From the NCBI GenBank assembly GCA_016124935.1, contig WGMS01000009.1, forward strand, positions 1-64,000: a stretch of DNA of 64,000 nucleotides. The letters run 5' to 3'. Shown in pieces: positions 50,009-57,943 of the stretch (the stretch's first letter is position 1; each line of letters begins with the position of its first letter). Under the pieces are notes generated by a model, which saw only the letters and a program-made list of their open reading frames with translations, made no database searches and was not told where the DNA came from. The DNA is from a bacterium (GTDB lineage: Bacteria > Cyanobacteriota > Vampirovibrionia > Obscuribacterales > Obscuribacteraceae). The position numbers and the translations under genes are program-made.

Positions 50009-51829
50009 ATGTTCAAGATCACCCACAAAATAGCCCTTCTGATCATAGTTCCTCTGGTTATAGAACTCTGCTTCCTGGGCGTGGTCATGTCCTCCCTGGA
50101 AGACATGGAGAAAGACCGCCAGAGCGAGTCCCGGGCCGTGGAATCGATGGTCTATGTGAACCTGATACTCAACGACACCTGGACGGCAAGCACCCAGATG
50201 GTCCTCTTCAAGACCACCCGCTCCGAGAATTTCATGACTGAAATGCAGGAGCTTTACGAGAGCCTCAACGCCAGAAAAGAAAAACTTATAGAGCTTAACC
50301 ACTCTGCCGGAGAACCCGACCCGGAGACAGCGCGGTTCATTCATATCATCGAAGAGATAACGGAAGTCTTCAAAAACACCGAAGACATTCTGGATGACTC
50401 TTCGGAATACACCAACATGAGCCTGATGAGCAAAATAAGCAGCCTGGTGAAAGATCTGAACAAGTCCGGTCTTACTGTAATAGAGAAACAGTCCGATGCC
50501 CGCAGACTCTTTCACGAAAAACAAACTCAAAACAGACAAAAGTTGAAGTCGATTGTGGAGAGTGCAGCAATCGCCAACGTCATTCTGGCTGTCTTTCTCG
50601 CCCTGATTTTCTCTCTTACCTTCGCCCGGCGATTCAATGTACTGATGAATAATACAATGAATATTGCCATCGGAAAACCACTGGGCAAGCCTATATCCGG
50701 CACCGACGAGCTAGCCAAACTGGACGGGGTCATTCATAACCTCTCCACCGAACTCGAGGCGACCAGAGAAAAAGAGCGAGCCATGATCGACAACACCGCG
50801 GTTATCATCTGCTCTTTAAACGAATCGCTCAGAATATCCGAAGTCAACCCTGCCATCGAACCAAAGCTGGGTTACGAGATAAGCGAACTGCTGGGCACCA
50901 ACTTGCTTACCCTTGTCCACGAAGAGGACCACAACCAGGCTTATCGCGATCTGGAAAGCACCAAGAATTCAGTCAATGAAGTCAACTTCGAAATTCGCCT
51001 CAAGAAAAACGACGGACGCTATCTGCACACAGAATGGACCGCTAAATGGGCAGAGAGCAGCAAATCGCTCTTTTGCGTGGTGCATGACATCACCGAGCGC
51101 AAAGAGGCTGAGCGCCTGAAGCAAGAAGTTATCGCCATGGTCAGCCACGACTTGAGAGCGCCCTTAACCTCCCTGGGCGTGATACTGGATATGATGCTGG
51201 AGGGCGTGGTCGGCGATCTGAATGAAAGAGGCAATCGCCTGGTCGGTCTGGCGCAACAGTCCGTCACTGCGCTGATTACCATGATCAATGACCTCATCGA
51301 TGTGGAGAGATACGAATCCGGCGGACTTTCTTTGAACTATGAAGAGACCGATCTCGAAGCGCTTATCAACAACGCTATCTATATGGTCAAACCGGAAGCG
51401 GACAGAAAAGAGATTCTGCTCCGGCCCAGATTCGAACCCGACGAAATCGTAGTCGACTCCGGTCGCCTCAATAGAGTCCTGGTTAACTTAATCAGCAATG
51501 CAGTCAAGTTCTCGCCGGAAAGCTCCTCGGTCGATATAACCTGCCAGAAAACAGCAGGCAAACATTCCATTCCGATGCTGGAATTCAAGATTATCGATCA
51601 CGGTCCGGGTATTCCCGAAAATAAAATAGACCTGGTCTTCGAAAAATTCAAACAGGCAGGCAGGGGAGACGAAGGCGAGAAAAAAGGAAGCGGTCTGGGG
51701 CTTGCCATTTGCAAAGCGATAGTCGAAGCCCATGGCGGCGAGATAGGGGTCGAGAGCGAACTGCAGGAGGGCAGCATCTTCTGGTTCCGCATACCTCAGT
51801 GTGTAGAAAGTAAAGAGGATGCAGCCTGA
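50009..51829 (+). CDS. Membrane sensor histidine kinase with PAS domain
   Basis: A 606-residue kinase. TM1 is at about 8-28 (IALLIIVPLVIELCFLGVVM) and TM2 at 188-206 (AANVILAVFLALIFSLTF), with a helical periplasmic sensor of about 160 residues between. A HAMP-like linker, a PAS domain (about 255-365; PAIEPKLGYEISELLGTNLLTLVHEEDH) and a HisKA domain with His380 in MVSHDLRAPLTSLG follow. The HATPase_c domain shows NLISNAVKFSPESS (N box), DHGPGIP (G1) and KGSGLGLAICKAIVEAHGGEIGV (G2). The sensor resembles helical four-bundle types (CHASE3-like). No regulator is adjacent; the OmpR-type regulator at 46109 is the nearest candidate. Confidence 0.93.
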   Translation: MFKITHKIALLIIVPLVIELCFLGVVMSSLEDMEKDRQSESRAVESMVYVNLILNDTWTASTQMVLFKTTRSENFMTEMQELYESLNARKEKLIELNHSAGEPDPETARFIHIIEEITEVFKNTEDILDDSSEYTNMSLMSKISSLVKDLNKSGLTVIEKQSDARRLFHEKQTQNRQKLKSIVESAAIANVILAVFLALIFSLTFARRFNVLMNNTMNIAIGKPLGKPISGTDELAKLDGVIHNLSTELEATREKERAMIDNTAVIICSLNESLRISEVNPAIEPKLGYEISELLGTNLLTLVHEEDHNQAYRDLESTKNSVNEVNFEIRLKKNDGRYLHTEWTAKWAESSKSLFCVVHDITERKEAERLKQEVIAMVSHDLRAPLTSLGVILDMMLEGVVGDLNERGNRLVGLAQQSVTALITMINDLIDVERYESGGLSLNYEETDLEALINNAIYMVKPEADRKEILLRPRFEPDEIVVDSGRLNRVLVNLISNAVKFSPESSSVDITCQKTAGKHSIPMLEFKIIDHGPGIPENKIDLVFEKFKQAGRGDEGEKKGSGLGLAICKAIVEAHGGEIGVESELQEGSIFWFRIPQCVESKEDAA

Positions 51830-52042
51830 GCGACCGAGACCTTAACCGGTTTAATGTTAAATCGGATCCACTTGACACCCTGCCTGCCAAGAGAAGCACT
51901 GTTAACTCTCATCGGCTCAGGCTTTTGCAAATCATGACTGAAACAGATCAAAAGCTCCTCCTAATCCCCCCTTTAACCTCGTCTTAACCTGCGGAGACGG
52001 ACAATAAGAAAGTTCGTCCTAGAACATCAAAAGGATTCCATC
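51830..52042. other. Intergenic region before a small ORF
   Basis: About 210 bases with no clear terminator. TTGACA-like CTTGACACC at about 51870 could be a promoter -35. Nothing else is supported. Confidence 0.3.
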
Positions 52043-52159
52043 ATGAGTACAATCGCTCTGTGTCTTTTCATTGCCGCTATCGCTTCGGGAGTTACCCAGT
52101 GGGTGAATGATAATTTCGAACTGGGCGGATACCTGTCCGACGATCAGCTCGCAGGCTAA
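52043..52159 (+). CDS. Possible small membrane protein of 38 residues
   Basis: A short frame below the usual length cut-off. AAAGGA lies 7 bases before the ATG. The product is MSTIALCLFIAAIASGVTQW then VNDNFELGGYLSDDQLAG: one hydrophobic helix followed by an acidic tail. The good ribosome-binding site and helix-plus-tail design are in favour of a real gene, but I know no homologue and chance is possible. Confidence 0.45.
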   Translation: MSTIALCLFIAAIASGVTQWVNDNFELGGYLSDDQLAG

Positions 52160-52341
52160 AGCCACGGAATAAACCGACAAGCTTCCCTGTAGAGCACCGG
52201 ATTTGACACCATAAATCCGATTCATAATTCAGAACGTTTAAACAGAAGACTTCCCTTGTTGACAATCGAGCCCTGTTGCTCGAAACTGGAAAGTTTTCTG
52301 TTTTTCGCTATAAAATGGTCCTGGAGTAGAGGAGATTTTCG

Positions 52342-52668
52342 ATGTCGAACGGGGATCCGAGCCACCAGACCGATCACGAAGAGAAGGTTGTCACAAAGAC
52401 CAAGAAAAAGGTCAAGAAACCTCCTCTCTATAAAGTACTTTTGCACAATGACGACTTCACTACCATGGAGTTCGTGGTTAAAATTCTGATGACCGTCTTC
52501 CATAAAAAGGAAGAAGACGCAACCATGATCATGCTCGCGGTCCATATGCAGGGAATGGGCGTTGCCGGAGTCTACACCCATGAGATTGCCCAGGAGAAAG
52601 TGAACCGGGTCATGACCGAAGCAAGAGATCACGAATTTCCTCTGCTCTGTACCATGGAGCCGGAGTGA
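52342..52668 (+). CDS. clpS: ATP-dependent Clp protease adaptor ClpS
   Basis: ClpS delivers N-degron substrates to ClpA. The 108-residue protein has a disordered charged N-terminus and the core PPLYKVLLHNDDFTTMEFVVKILMTVFHKKEEDATMIMLAVHMQGMGVAGVYTHEIAQEKV. Asn and Asp of the LHNDDFTTMEFV motif bind the N-terminal amino group and the pocket is complete. AGAGGAG precedes the ATG. clpA starts 56 bases downstream, the classic arrangement. Confidence 0.97.
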   Translation: MSNGDPSHQTDHEEKVVTKTKKKVKKPPLYKVLLHNDDFTTMEFVVKILMTVFHKKEEDATMIMLAVHMQGMGVAGVYTHEIAQEKVNRVMTEARDHEFPLLCTMEPE

Positions 52669-52724
52669 TTAAAGTGGTAAATTGAATTGTAGAGTCGGTA
52701 AACCACAGGAAACCTGCCAGACAG

Positions 52725-55025
52725 ATGCTTTCTCCGGAACTGGAAAAAACTATCAGTAAAGCTGCCGAAGAGGCTATCTCCCAGAGGCACGAGTATCTTT
52801 CCCTTGAGCATCTTTTGCGCGCCTTGCTCGAAGACAAGACAGGCATAGAAGTTATCAGAAAGTGCGGCGGCGATATAGACGACCTCAAGAAAGAGCTCGA
52901 TGATTTCATCTCGAAATCCTTCGAACAGATTCCTTTTACCGTGGACTACAATCTTTTGCAGACCGCCTCTTATGAAAGGGTCCTGCGCCGTGCCATCATG
53001 CAAGCCCACAATTCCGGTCAGACCACCATCGACGCCGGCAACGTAATCGCCGCCCTCTTCGACGAGAGGCGCTCCTATGCCACCTATTTGATCGAAAAGC
53101 AGGGCATAACCAGGCTCGATGTACTCAACTATATCTCCCATGGTATTCCGAAGGACGGAATAGAAAGTGACGACGAAGAATCGATGGAAGTCGATTTCAG
53201 CGAAGATGGAGATGATGAAGACCGACCAATAAATAATCCTCTCGAGATTTTCACCTCCGACCTCACCAAGAGAGCCAGAGACGGCAAGATAGATCCCCTG
53301 GTTGGCAGGGAAGCAGAGCTGAAACGCACTATCCAGGTTCTTTCAAGAAGACGAAAGAATAACCCGGTCTTTGTAGGCGACCCTGGTGTGGGCAAAACCG
53401 CCATCGCTGAAGGTCTGGCCATAAGAATCTCCGAAGGAGACGTGCCGGAGCTGCTCAAAGGCTCCGAGGTATTCTCTCTCGACATGGGAGCGCTTTTTGC
53501 CGGTGCTAAGTACAAAGGCGAATTCGAGAAGCGTTTGAAGAGTGTTCTCAAGGCCCTCAAAGACAAAGAGAAATCCATTCTTGTGATCGACGAGATTCAT
53601 TCGATCGTGACATCGGGCACTGGTGGCGGTGGCAGCCTGGACGCCTCCAATATTCTCAAGCCCTATCTAACCAGTGGAGATATCCGCTGCATCGGCTCCA
53701 CAACCCACTCTGAGTACAAAGCATCATTCGAAAAAGACAAGGCTCTCGCTCGCCGCTTCGAAAAGATAGACATTATCGAGCCAACCAAAGCAGAGTCGAT
53801 CAAAATCCTCAAAGGTCTTAGAAAGCAGTATGAAGAGTTCCATGGCGTCGAATATAGCGACGAAGTGCTGGAGGCAGCGGTGGAACTTTCGGCAAGGCAT
53901 ATCAACGAAAAATTCCTGCCCGATAAGGCTATAGATGTCATAGACGAAGTCGGCGCCGCCTTCCGCCTTTTGCCGGAAGAAGAAAGAGCCAACCGGGTCG
54001 TCACCGTCAAGGATATCGAAGACATAGTCGCCTCGATTGCCAGAATTCCAGCCAAATCGGTATCGGGCTCGGACAAGGACAAACTCAAGAATCTCGAGAA
54101 AGAGCTGAAAGCGGTTCTCTACGGTCAGGACCATGCCGTCGAGCAGGTGGTCAAAGCGATTATCCTTTCGCGTTCCGGCCTGGGGAATCCCAGCAAACCG
54201 ATAGGTTCATTTCTATTTTCCGGTCCGACCGGAGTGGGCAAAACCGAGCTGGCGAAACAGCTTGCTGTGGTCATGGGTGTCAACTTCCTGCGCTTCGACA
54301 TGAGCGAATATATGGAAAAACACACGGTATCCAGGCTTATAGGTGCGCCGCCAGGCTATGTGGGCTTCGATCAGGGCGGACTTCTAACGGACGCCATCAA
54401 CAAAACTCCGCACTGTGTCCTGGTGCTGGACGAAATTGAAAAAGCTCACCCCGATCTGTTTAACATACTGCTCCAGGTCATGGACCACGCCACTCTCACG
54501 GACAATAACGGCAAGAAAGCGGACTTTCGCAATGTGATTATCATCATGACCACCAATGCCGGTGCCCGGGAGATGACCAACGAGGATATCGGCTTCAGTG
54601 TCCAGCCGCAGTTGGCGGGAGATCACCCCAGAAAGAATATGACACCGGGAGCGAGCAAAGCAAAAACCGCCATCGAGCGCACCTTCAGTCCGGAATTCCG
54701 AAACAGATTGGACGCCTGGGTAGCTTTCAACCAGCTCTCCATGGAACATATCCTACAGGTAGTGCATAAATTCCTCAAAGAGCTGAAGTCGCAGCTCGAA
54801 GAGAAGAATGTCACCCTGGAGGTAGACGACAAAGCGGTAGAATGGTTGGGCAAAAAAGGCTTCGACAAACTATTCGGAGCAAGACCGATGTCTCGCTTGA
54901 TTCAGCAGAAGATAAGAGAGCCCCTATCCGAAGAGCTGCTCTTCGGCAAATTAGAAGATGGCGGCACTGCCAAGGTGACTATCAAAGACGACGACATCGA
55001 AATCAAGACCCTGAAGAAAAAGTGA
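52725..55025 (+). CDS. clpA: ATP-dependent Clp protease ATP-binding subunit ClpA
   Basis: An AAA+ unfoldase of 766 residues that feeds ClpP. The Clp_N double repeat (about 1-145) is followed by two AAA+ modules. Module 1 has Walker A GDPGVGKTA and Walker B ILVIDEIHSIV; module 2 has GPTGVGKTE and VLVLDEIEKAH. There is no ClpB-type coiled-coil M domain between them and no ClpC-type UVR, which together with the clpS neighbour identifies ClpA. In module 2, FGARPMSRLIQQKIREPLSEELLFG is the standard C-terminal sensor-2 segment. The next gene is convergent, 11 bases away. Confidence 0.96.
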   Translation: MLSPELEKTISKAAEEAISQRHEYLSLEHLLRALLEDKTGIEVIRKCGGDIDDLKKELDDFISKSFEQIPFTVDYNLLQTASYERVLRRAIMQAHNSGQTTIDAGNVIAALFDERRSYATYLIEKQGITRLDVLNYISHGIPKDGIESDDEESMEVDFSEDGDDEDRPINNPLEIFTSDLTKRARDGKIDPLVGREAELKRTIQVLSRRRKNNPVFVGDPGVGKTAIAEGLAIRISEGDVPELLKGSEVFSLDMGALFAGAKYKGEFEKRLKSVLKALKDKEKSILVIDEIHSIVTSGTGGGGSLDASNILKPYLTSGDIRCIGSTTHSEYKASFEKDKALARRFEKIDIIEPTKAESIKILKGLRKQYEEFHGVEYSDEVLEAAVELSARHINEKFLPDKAIDVIDEVGAAFRLLPEEERANRVVTVKDIEDIVASIARIPAKSVSGSDKDKLKNLEKELKAVLYGQDHAVEQVVKAIILSRSGLGNPSKPIGSFLFSGPTGVGKTELAKQLAVVMGVNFLRFDMSEYMEKHTVSRLIGAPPGYVGFDQGGLLTDAINKTPHCVLVLDEIEKAHPDLFNILLQVMDHATLTDNNGKKADFRNVIIIMTTNAGAREMTNEDIGFSVQPQLAGDHPRKNMTPGASKAKTAIERTFSPEFRNRLDAWVAFNQLSMEHILQVVHKFLKELKSQLEEKNVTLEVDDKAVEWLGKKGFDKLFGARPMSRLIQQKIREPLSEELLFGKLEDGGTAKVTIKDDDIEIKTLKKK

Positions 55026-55036
55026 CCCCGGCTGAA

Positions 55037-57943
55037 TCAGGCCTCGGCTGATACCTTTCTCTTTCCATCATTACCGATATAAATCCGAAAAGAATCGGCG
55101 TCGGCGCTATCCGATAGCACCGGCTCCCAACCCTCTGAAGGTCGGTAGCGATAAAAGGTCTCTTCACCATCGTAATCGATGGCGATCAGATGAATCCATT
55201 CGTTGTCCCGCAGCTGTTTCAAGGTATCACTTTTCTCAAATATCTGGTGTATCCTCTCCCTGGGAGCTTCAATTACCACCAGAAGGCGGAGTGGTTCATG
55301 ATATAAATGCTCGCCGTTCATCATCGACTGCCAGGCCAATCCGGTTCTCAAATCACTTCGCGGGCCGGTCATGATGCCGATGCTGCCTACGACATTGTGA
55401 TAGATCTTGCTGCCGCTTCCATAGACTTCGGTATCGGTGGCGGAGAAATAGTGTTCGGCATTGATCCACTGACCGACTACCATCGGTCCATTCAAAACCC
55501 CTTCCAGCAGGTCTCCGCTCGAATCAATGCGATAATCGTACGAATTCAGAAATACCCTGCCTTCGAGATTTAAACTTGCGGTAAGAGATCGACGGCCTAT
55601 TATGAAAGCGGCATTCCCAGCCAATCCCCATTCCGGTCGAGTCTCACTCCAGTCTCCGCTCCTCCGATCAATCTCGTTTCGAGCCTGCTCGACGGAAAGC
55701 TCACTGCCGGCTCCCGGCAAGCGCCCGCACCTCTCCAGATTGGTACGTAGAGTTGCCGACAGCATATCGGCCTTCAGGCGCTCGAAATCCTTGGAATGGC
55801 CATCGGGAAGATCTTCCACGTCAAAGAATTCTATCCGATCCGTAGTGGTATCATGAACAGCTCCTATAAAATGAGTATCCTCGGGAATTTCTATACCCTG
55901 TTTAGCAAGATGCTCTCGAACATGAACCTTGTTAGCCATTGCAGCAAAAAGACGCGCATTGGGTTTTCCGGAATTACCGCCGCAGGCTCCACAATTGAGC
56001 GCGGCTTCATAGGGGTTGTTATCCGAGGTGCTTGTGTGGCCTGCAACCACCACAAGGCGAGCGAAATTTTTGACCAGACCCATGGTTCTCAGTCCTGTCT
56101 CTATGGAAATTGCCTGCTCCTCTTCGCTAAGGCCGAAGCCGGAAGCATCTCTATCTACACTCATGACAGTACCCACCGGAGGAGCTATCACTCTGCGAAG
56201 AGCAGCTCGAGCTCTGCGATAAAATCGAGGGAAAAGAGTGCGCCCGAAGAGCTGAATACCGAATAACCAACCAAGGGACTCGACCATTACATATGGTGTC
56301 AAGACGTGCAATTTCATATCCCTGATCATCTCATGGATGGAATGAATGATCGCCTCTCCGGATTTATGCCTTCTCAGAGCCTTTGCGTCCTCGCCCCTGT
56401 AGGTTTCATAGACCTTGAGTGTCGGCTGTACTATCGCAGGCAACTGATCGGTCTCGTGTTCCTGACCGAAAGCTCGACAACGCATCGGTATACCGAAAAA
56501 TCCGGCAAATCCCAGGGTCTCGTAATTGGCCAACGATTCCAAATTTCTTCGGAATGGCTCCGACCTGACATCAATACAGAATAGAGCCTGAGCAATAGGA
56601 CGAGATCTACCCTTATTATCCTCGGTCGAATCTTTAACCGATTCCTTAAGTTTTTGGAACAATTCCGCATGATATCCGGCTTCATAAGCCTGCAACCAGA
56701 CAGGACCATGGTCGGACTCAGGAAATTCATCAAGCCAGGTGGAGAGTTTCCGTAAACTTTCAGTCTCAACGGCAACAAATTTGTCCGGCTCTATATCGAG
56801 CGAACTGGCTAAGACTGCCAACCTCCAGGCTGCGCCCAGCGCAGAGCCGGATCTATCAGCCAGACGAACAAGCTCTCTTTCATAGTCGACGATCTTTTCG
56901 TACTTTCCATCAAATCCAAGTTCCGACCGGCAGGTGAGTTCAACCAGTTCTCGAACGTAGAACATTCGCACCGCCAGATACTGGACAAGGTCAATAGGAT
57001 AAGCGGCTTGCCACGGATAATCACTGTGGTCGGCACGCCAATTGATGAAACTGGCCCATCCGTAAAGTGAAGTCAACTCGAAAGAGAGATAGTCTTGTTG
57101 AACCTCCGGCGGAATGGCGAGCGCTTCTAAATGCAATGCCAGCGCCTCGTCCGGAGACCAGGGCAGAGCATCTATCTTCCTCGAACTATCTGGAATACCA
57201 CATGGTGACCACTCTTTAGATGCCAGTGACTTCCAGACACCATAAAACCCTTTCTCTCGCTCCGGCATGGGCAAGGAAGCAAGTCCTTCATCTAAAAACG
57301 CTTCACACCATTTGATCATCTCAAAATTGATCAGCCACTCGAGCTGGGTATGACAGGTTCTGTCCAACCAGGGAATAAGAGACATCTTTCGACCGACAAG
57401 GAGCTGTTCATCTACGTTGCTCTCTACCGATCCAAGCTGCTCCGCCAGACTGACTATCTGGCTTCTCGAAAGTCGAAATTGATCGATGACATCGAGCGAC
57501 AGGTCAGATTGATCCCGGATCGAAATCAAGCTTCTACCGTTACCAAGGGCGCTCCTGCGGTCGAGAAGCCTGTCCATGGTTTCAAGATCAGGAACGGTGA
57601 TACCATTTAGCAAATGGGCACGCAACACATCGATATGGCTGACCTCTCTTCCGGCAATCTGAAGATCAGAATCCGTCGCCAGAGGTCTTAGTGCCGCATC
57701 CAGGTGCTCGAGCCGGATTCGTCCTGAATGAACCAGGCTTCTGTACTGCTCATTAGTCAAATAGCCCCTGCCGCCTATAAACCTTTCGGCGACTTTGACC
57801 GCATCATGAAAGCGATGAATCTCAAGGCTCCGGATAGGGTTATGGTGCACAAATCCGGCCATCGGCCAGTAATGAGAAAGGACCATGCTGGAGCGCTGCA
57901 CAAGTTCGCGAATCGCACTCTCTTTGGTTCTCACTGCATCCAT
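55037..57943 (-). CDS. dabA: Inorganic-carbon transporter subunit DabA (DUF2309)
   Basis: DabA is the cytoplasmic, beta-carbonic-anhydrase-like half of the DAB inorganic-carbon pump; it is proposed to hydrate CO2 one-way, driven by the cation gradient through DabB. The 968-residue protein keeps the zinc ligands: Cys456 and Asp458 in ALFCIDVRSEP, His636 in VVVAGHTSTSDNNPYEAALNCGACGG and Cys651. The C-x-D spacing and the 15-residue His-Cys spacing equal those reported for Halothiobacillus DabA. AGGAGG lies about 6 bases before the ATG. The gene overlaps dabB by 13 bases. In a heterotroph it would supply bicarbonate for carboxylases. Confidence 0.95.
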   Translation of the reverse strand: MDAVRTKESAIRELVQRSSMVLSHYWPMAGFVHHNPIRSLEIHRFHDAVKVAERFIGGRGYLTNEQYRSLVHSGRIRLEHLDAALRPLATDSDLQIAGREVSHIDVLRAHLLNGITVPDLETMDRLLDRRSALGNGRSLISIRDQSDLSLDVIDQFRLSRSQIVSLAEQLGSVESNVDEQLLVGRKMSLIPWLDRTCHTQLEWLINFEMIKWCEAFLDEGLASLPMPEREKGFYGVWKSLASKEWSPCGIPDSSRKIDALPWSPDEALALHLEALAIPPEVQQDYLSFELTSLYGWASFINWRADHSDYPWQAAYPIDLVQYLAVRMFYVRELVELTCRSELGFDGKYEKIVDYERELVRLADRSGSALGAAWRLAVLASSLDIEPDKFVAVETESLRKLSTWLDEFPESDHGPVWLQAYEAGYHAELFQKLKESVKDSTEDNKGRSRPIAQALFCIDVRSEPFRRNLESLANYETLGFAGFFGIPMRCRAFGQEHETDQLPAIVQPTLKVYETYRGEDAKALRRHKSGEAIIHSIHEMIRDMKLHVLTPYVMVESLGWLFGIQLFGRTLFPRFYRRARAALRRVIAPPVGTVMSVDRDASGFGLSEEEQAISIETGLRTMGLVKNFARLVVVAGHTSTSDNNPYEAALNCGACGGNSGKPNARLFAAMANKVHVREHLAKQGIEIPEDTHFIGAVHDTTTDRIEFFDVEDLPDGHSKDFERLKADMLSATLRTNLERCGRLPGAGSELSVEQARNEIDRRSGDWSETRPEWGLAGNAAFIIGRRSLTASLNLEGRVFLNSYDYRIDSSGDLLEGVLNGPMVVGQWINAEHYFSATDTEVYGSGSKIYHNVVGSIGIMTGPRSDLRTGLAWQSMMNGEHLYHEPLRLLVVIEAPRERIHQIFEKSDTLKQLRDNEWIHLIAIDYDGEETFYRYRPSEGWEPVLSDSADADSFRIYIGNDGKRKVSAEA

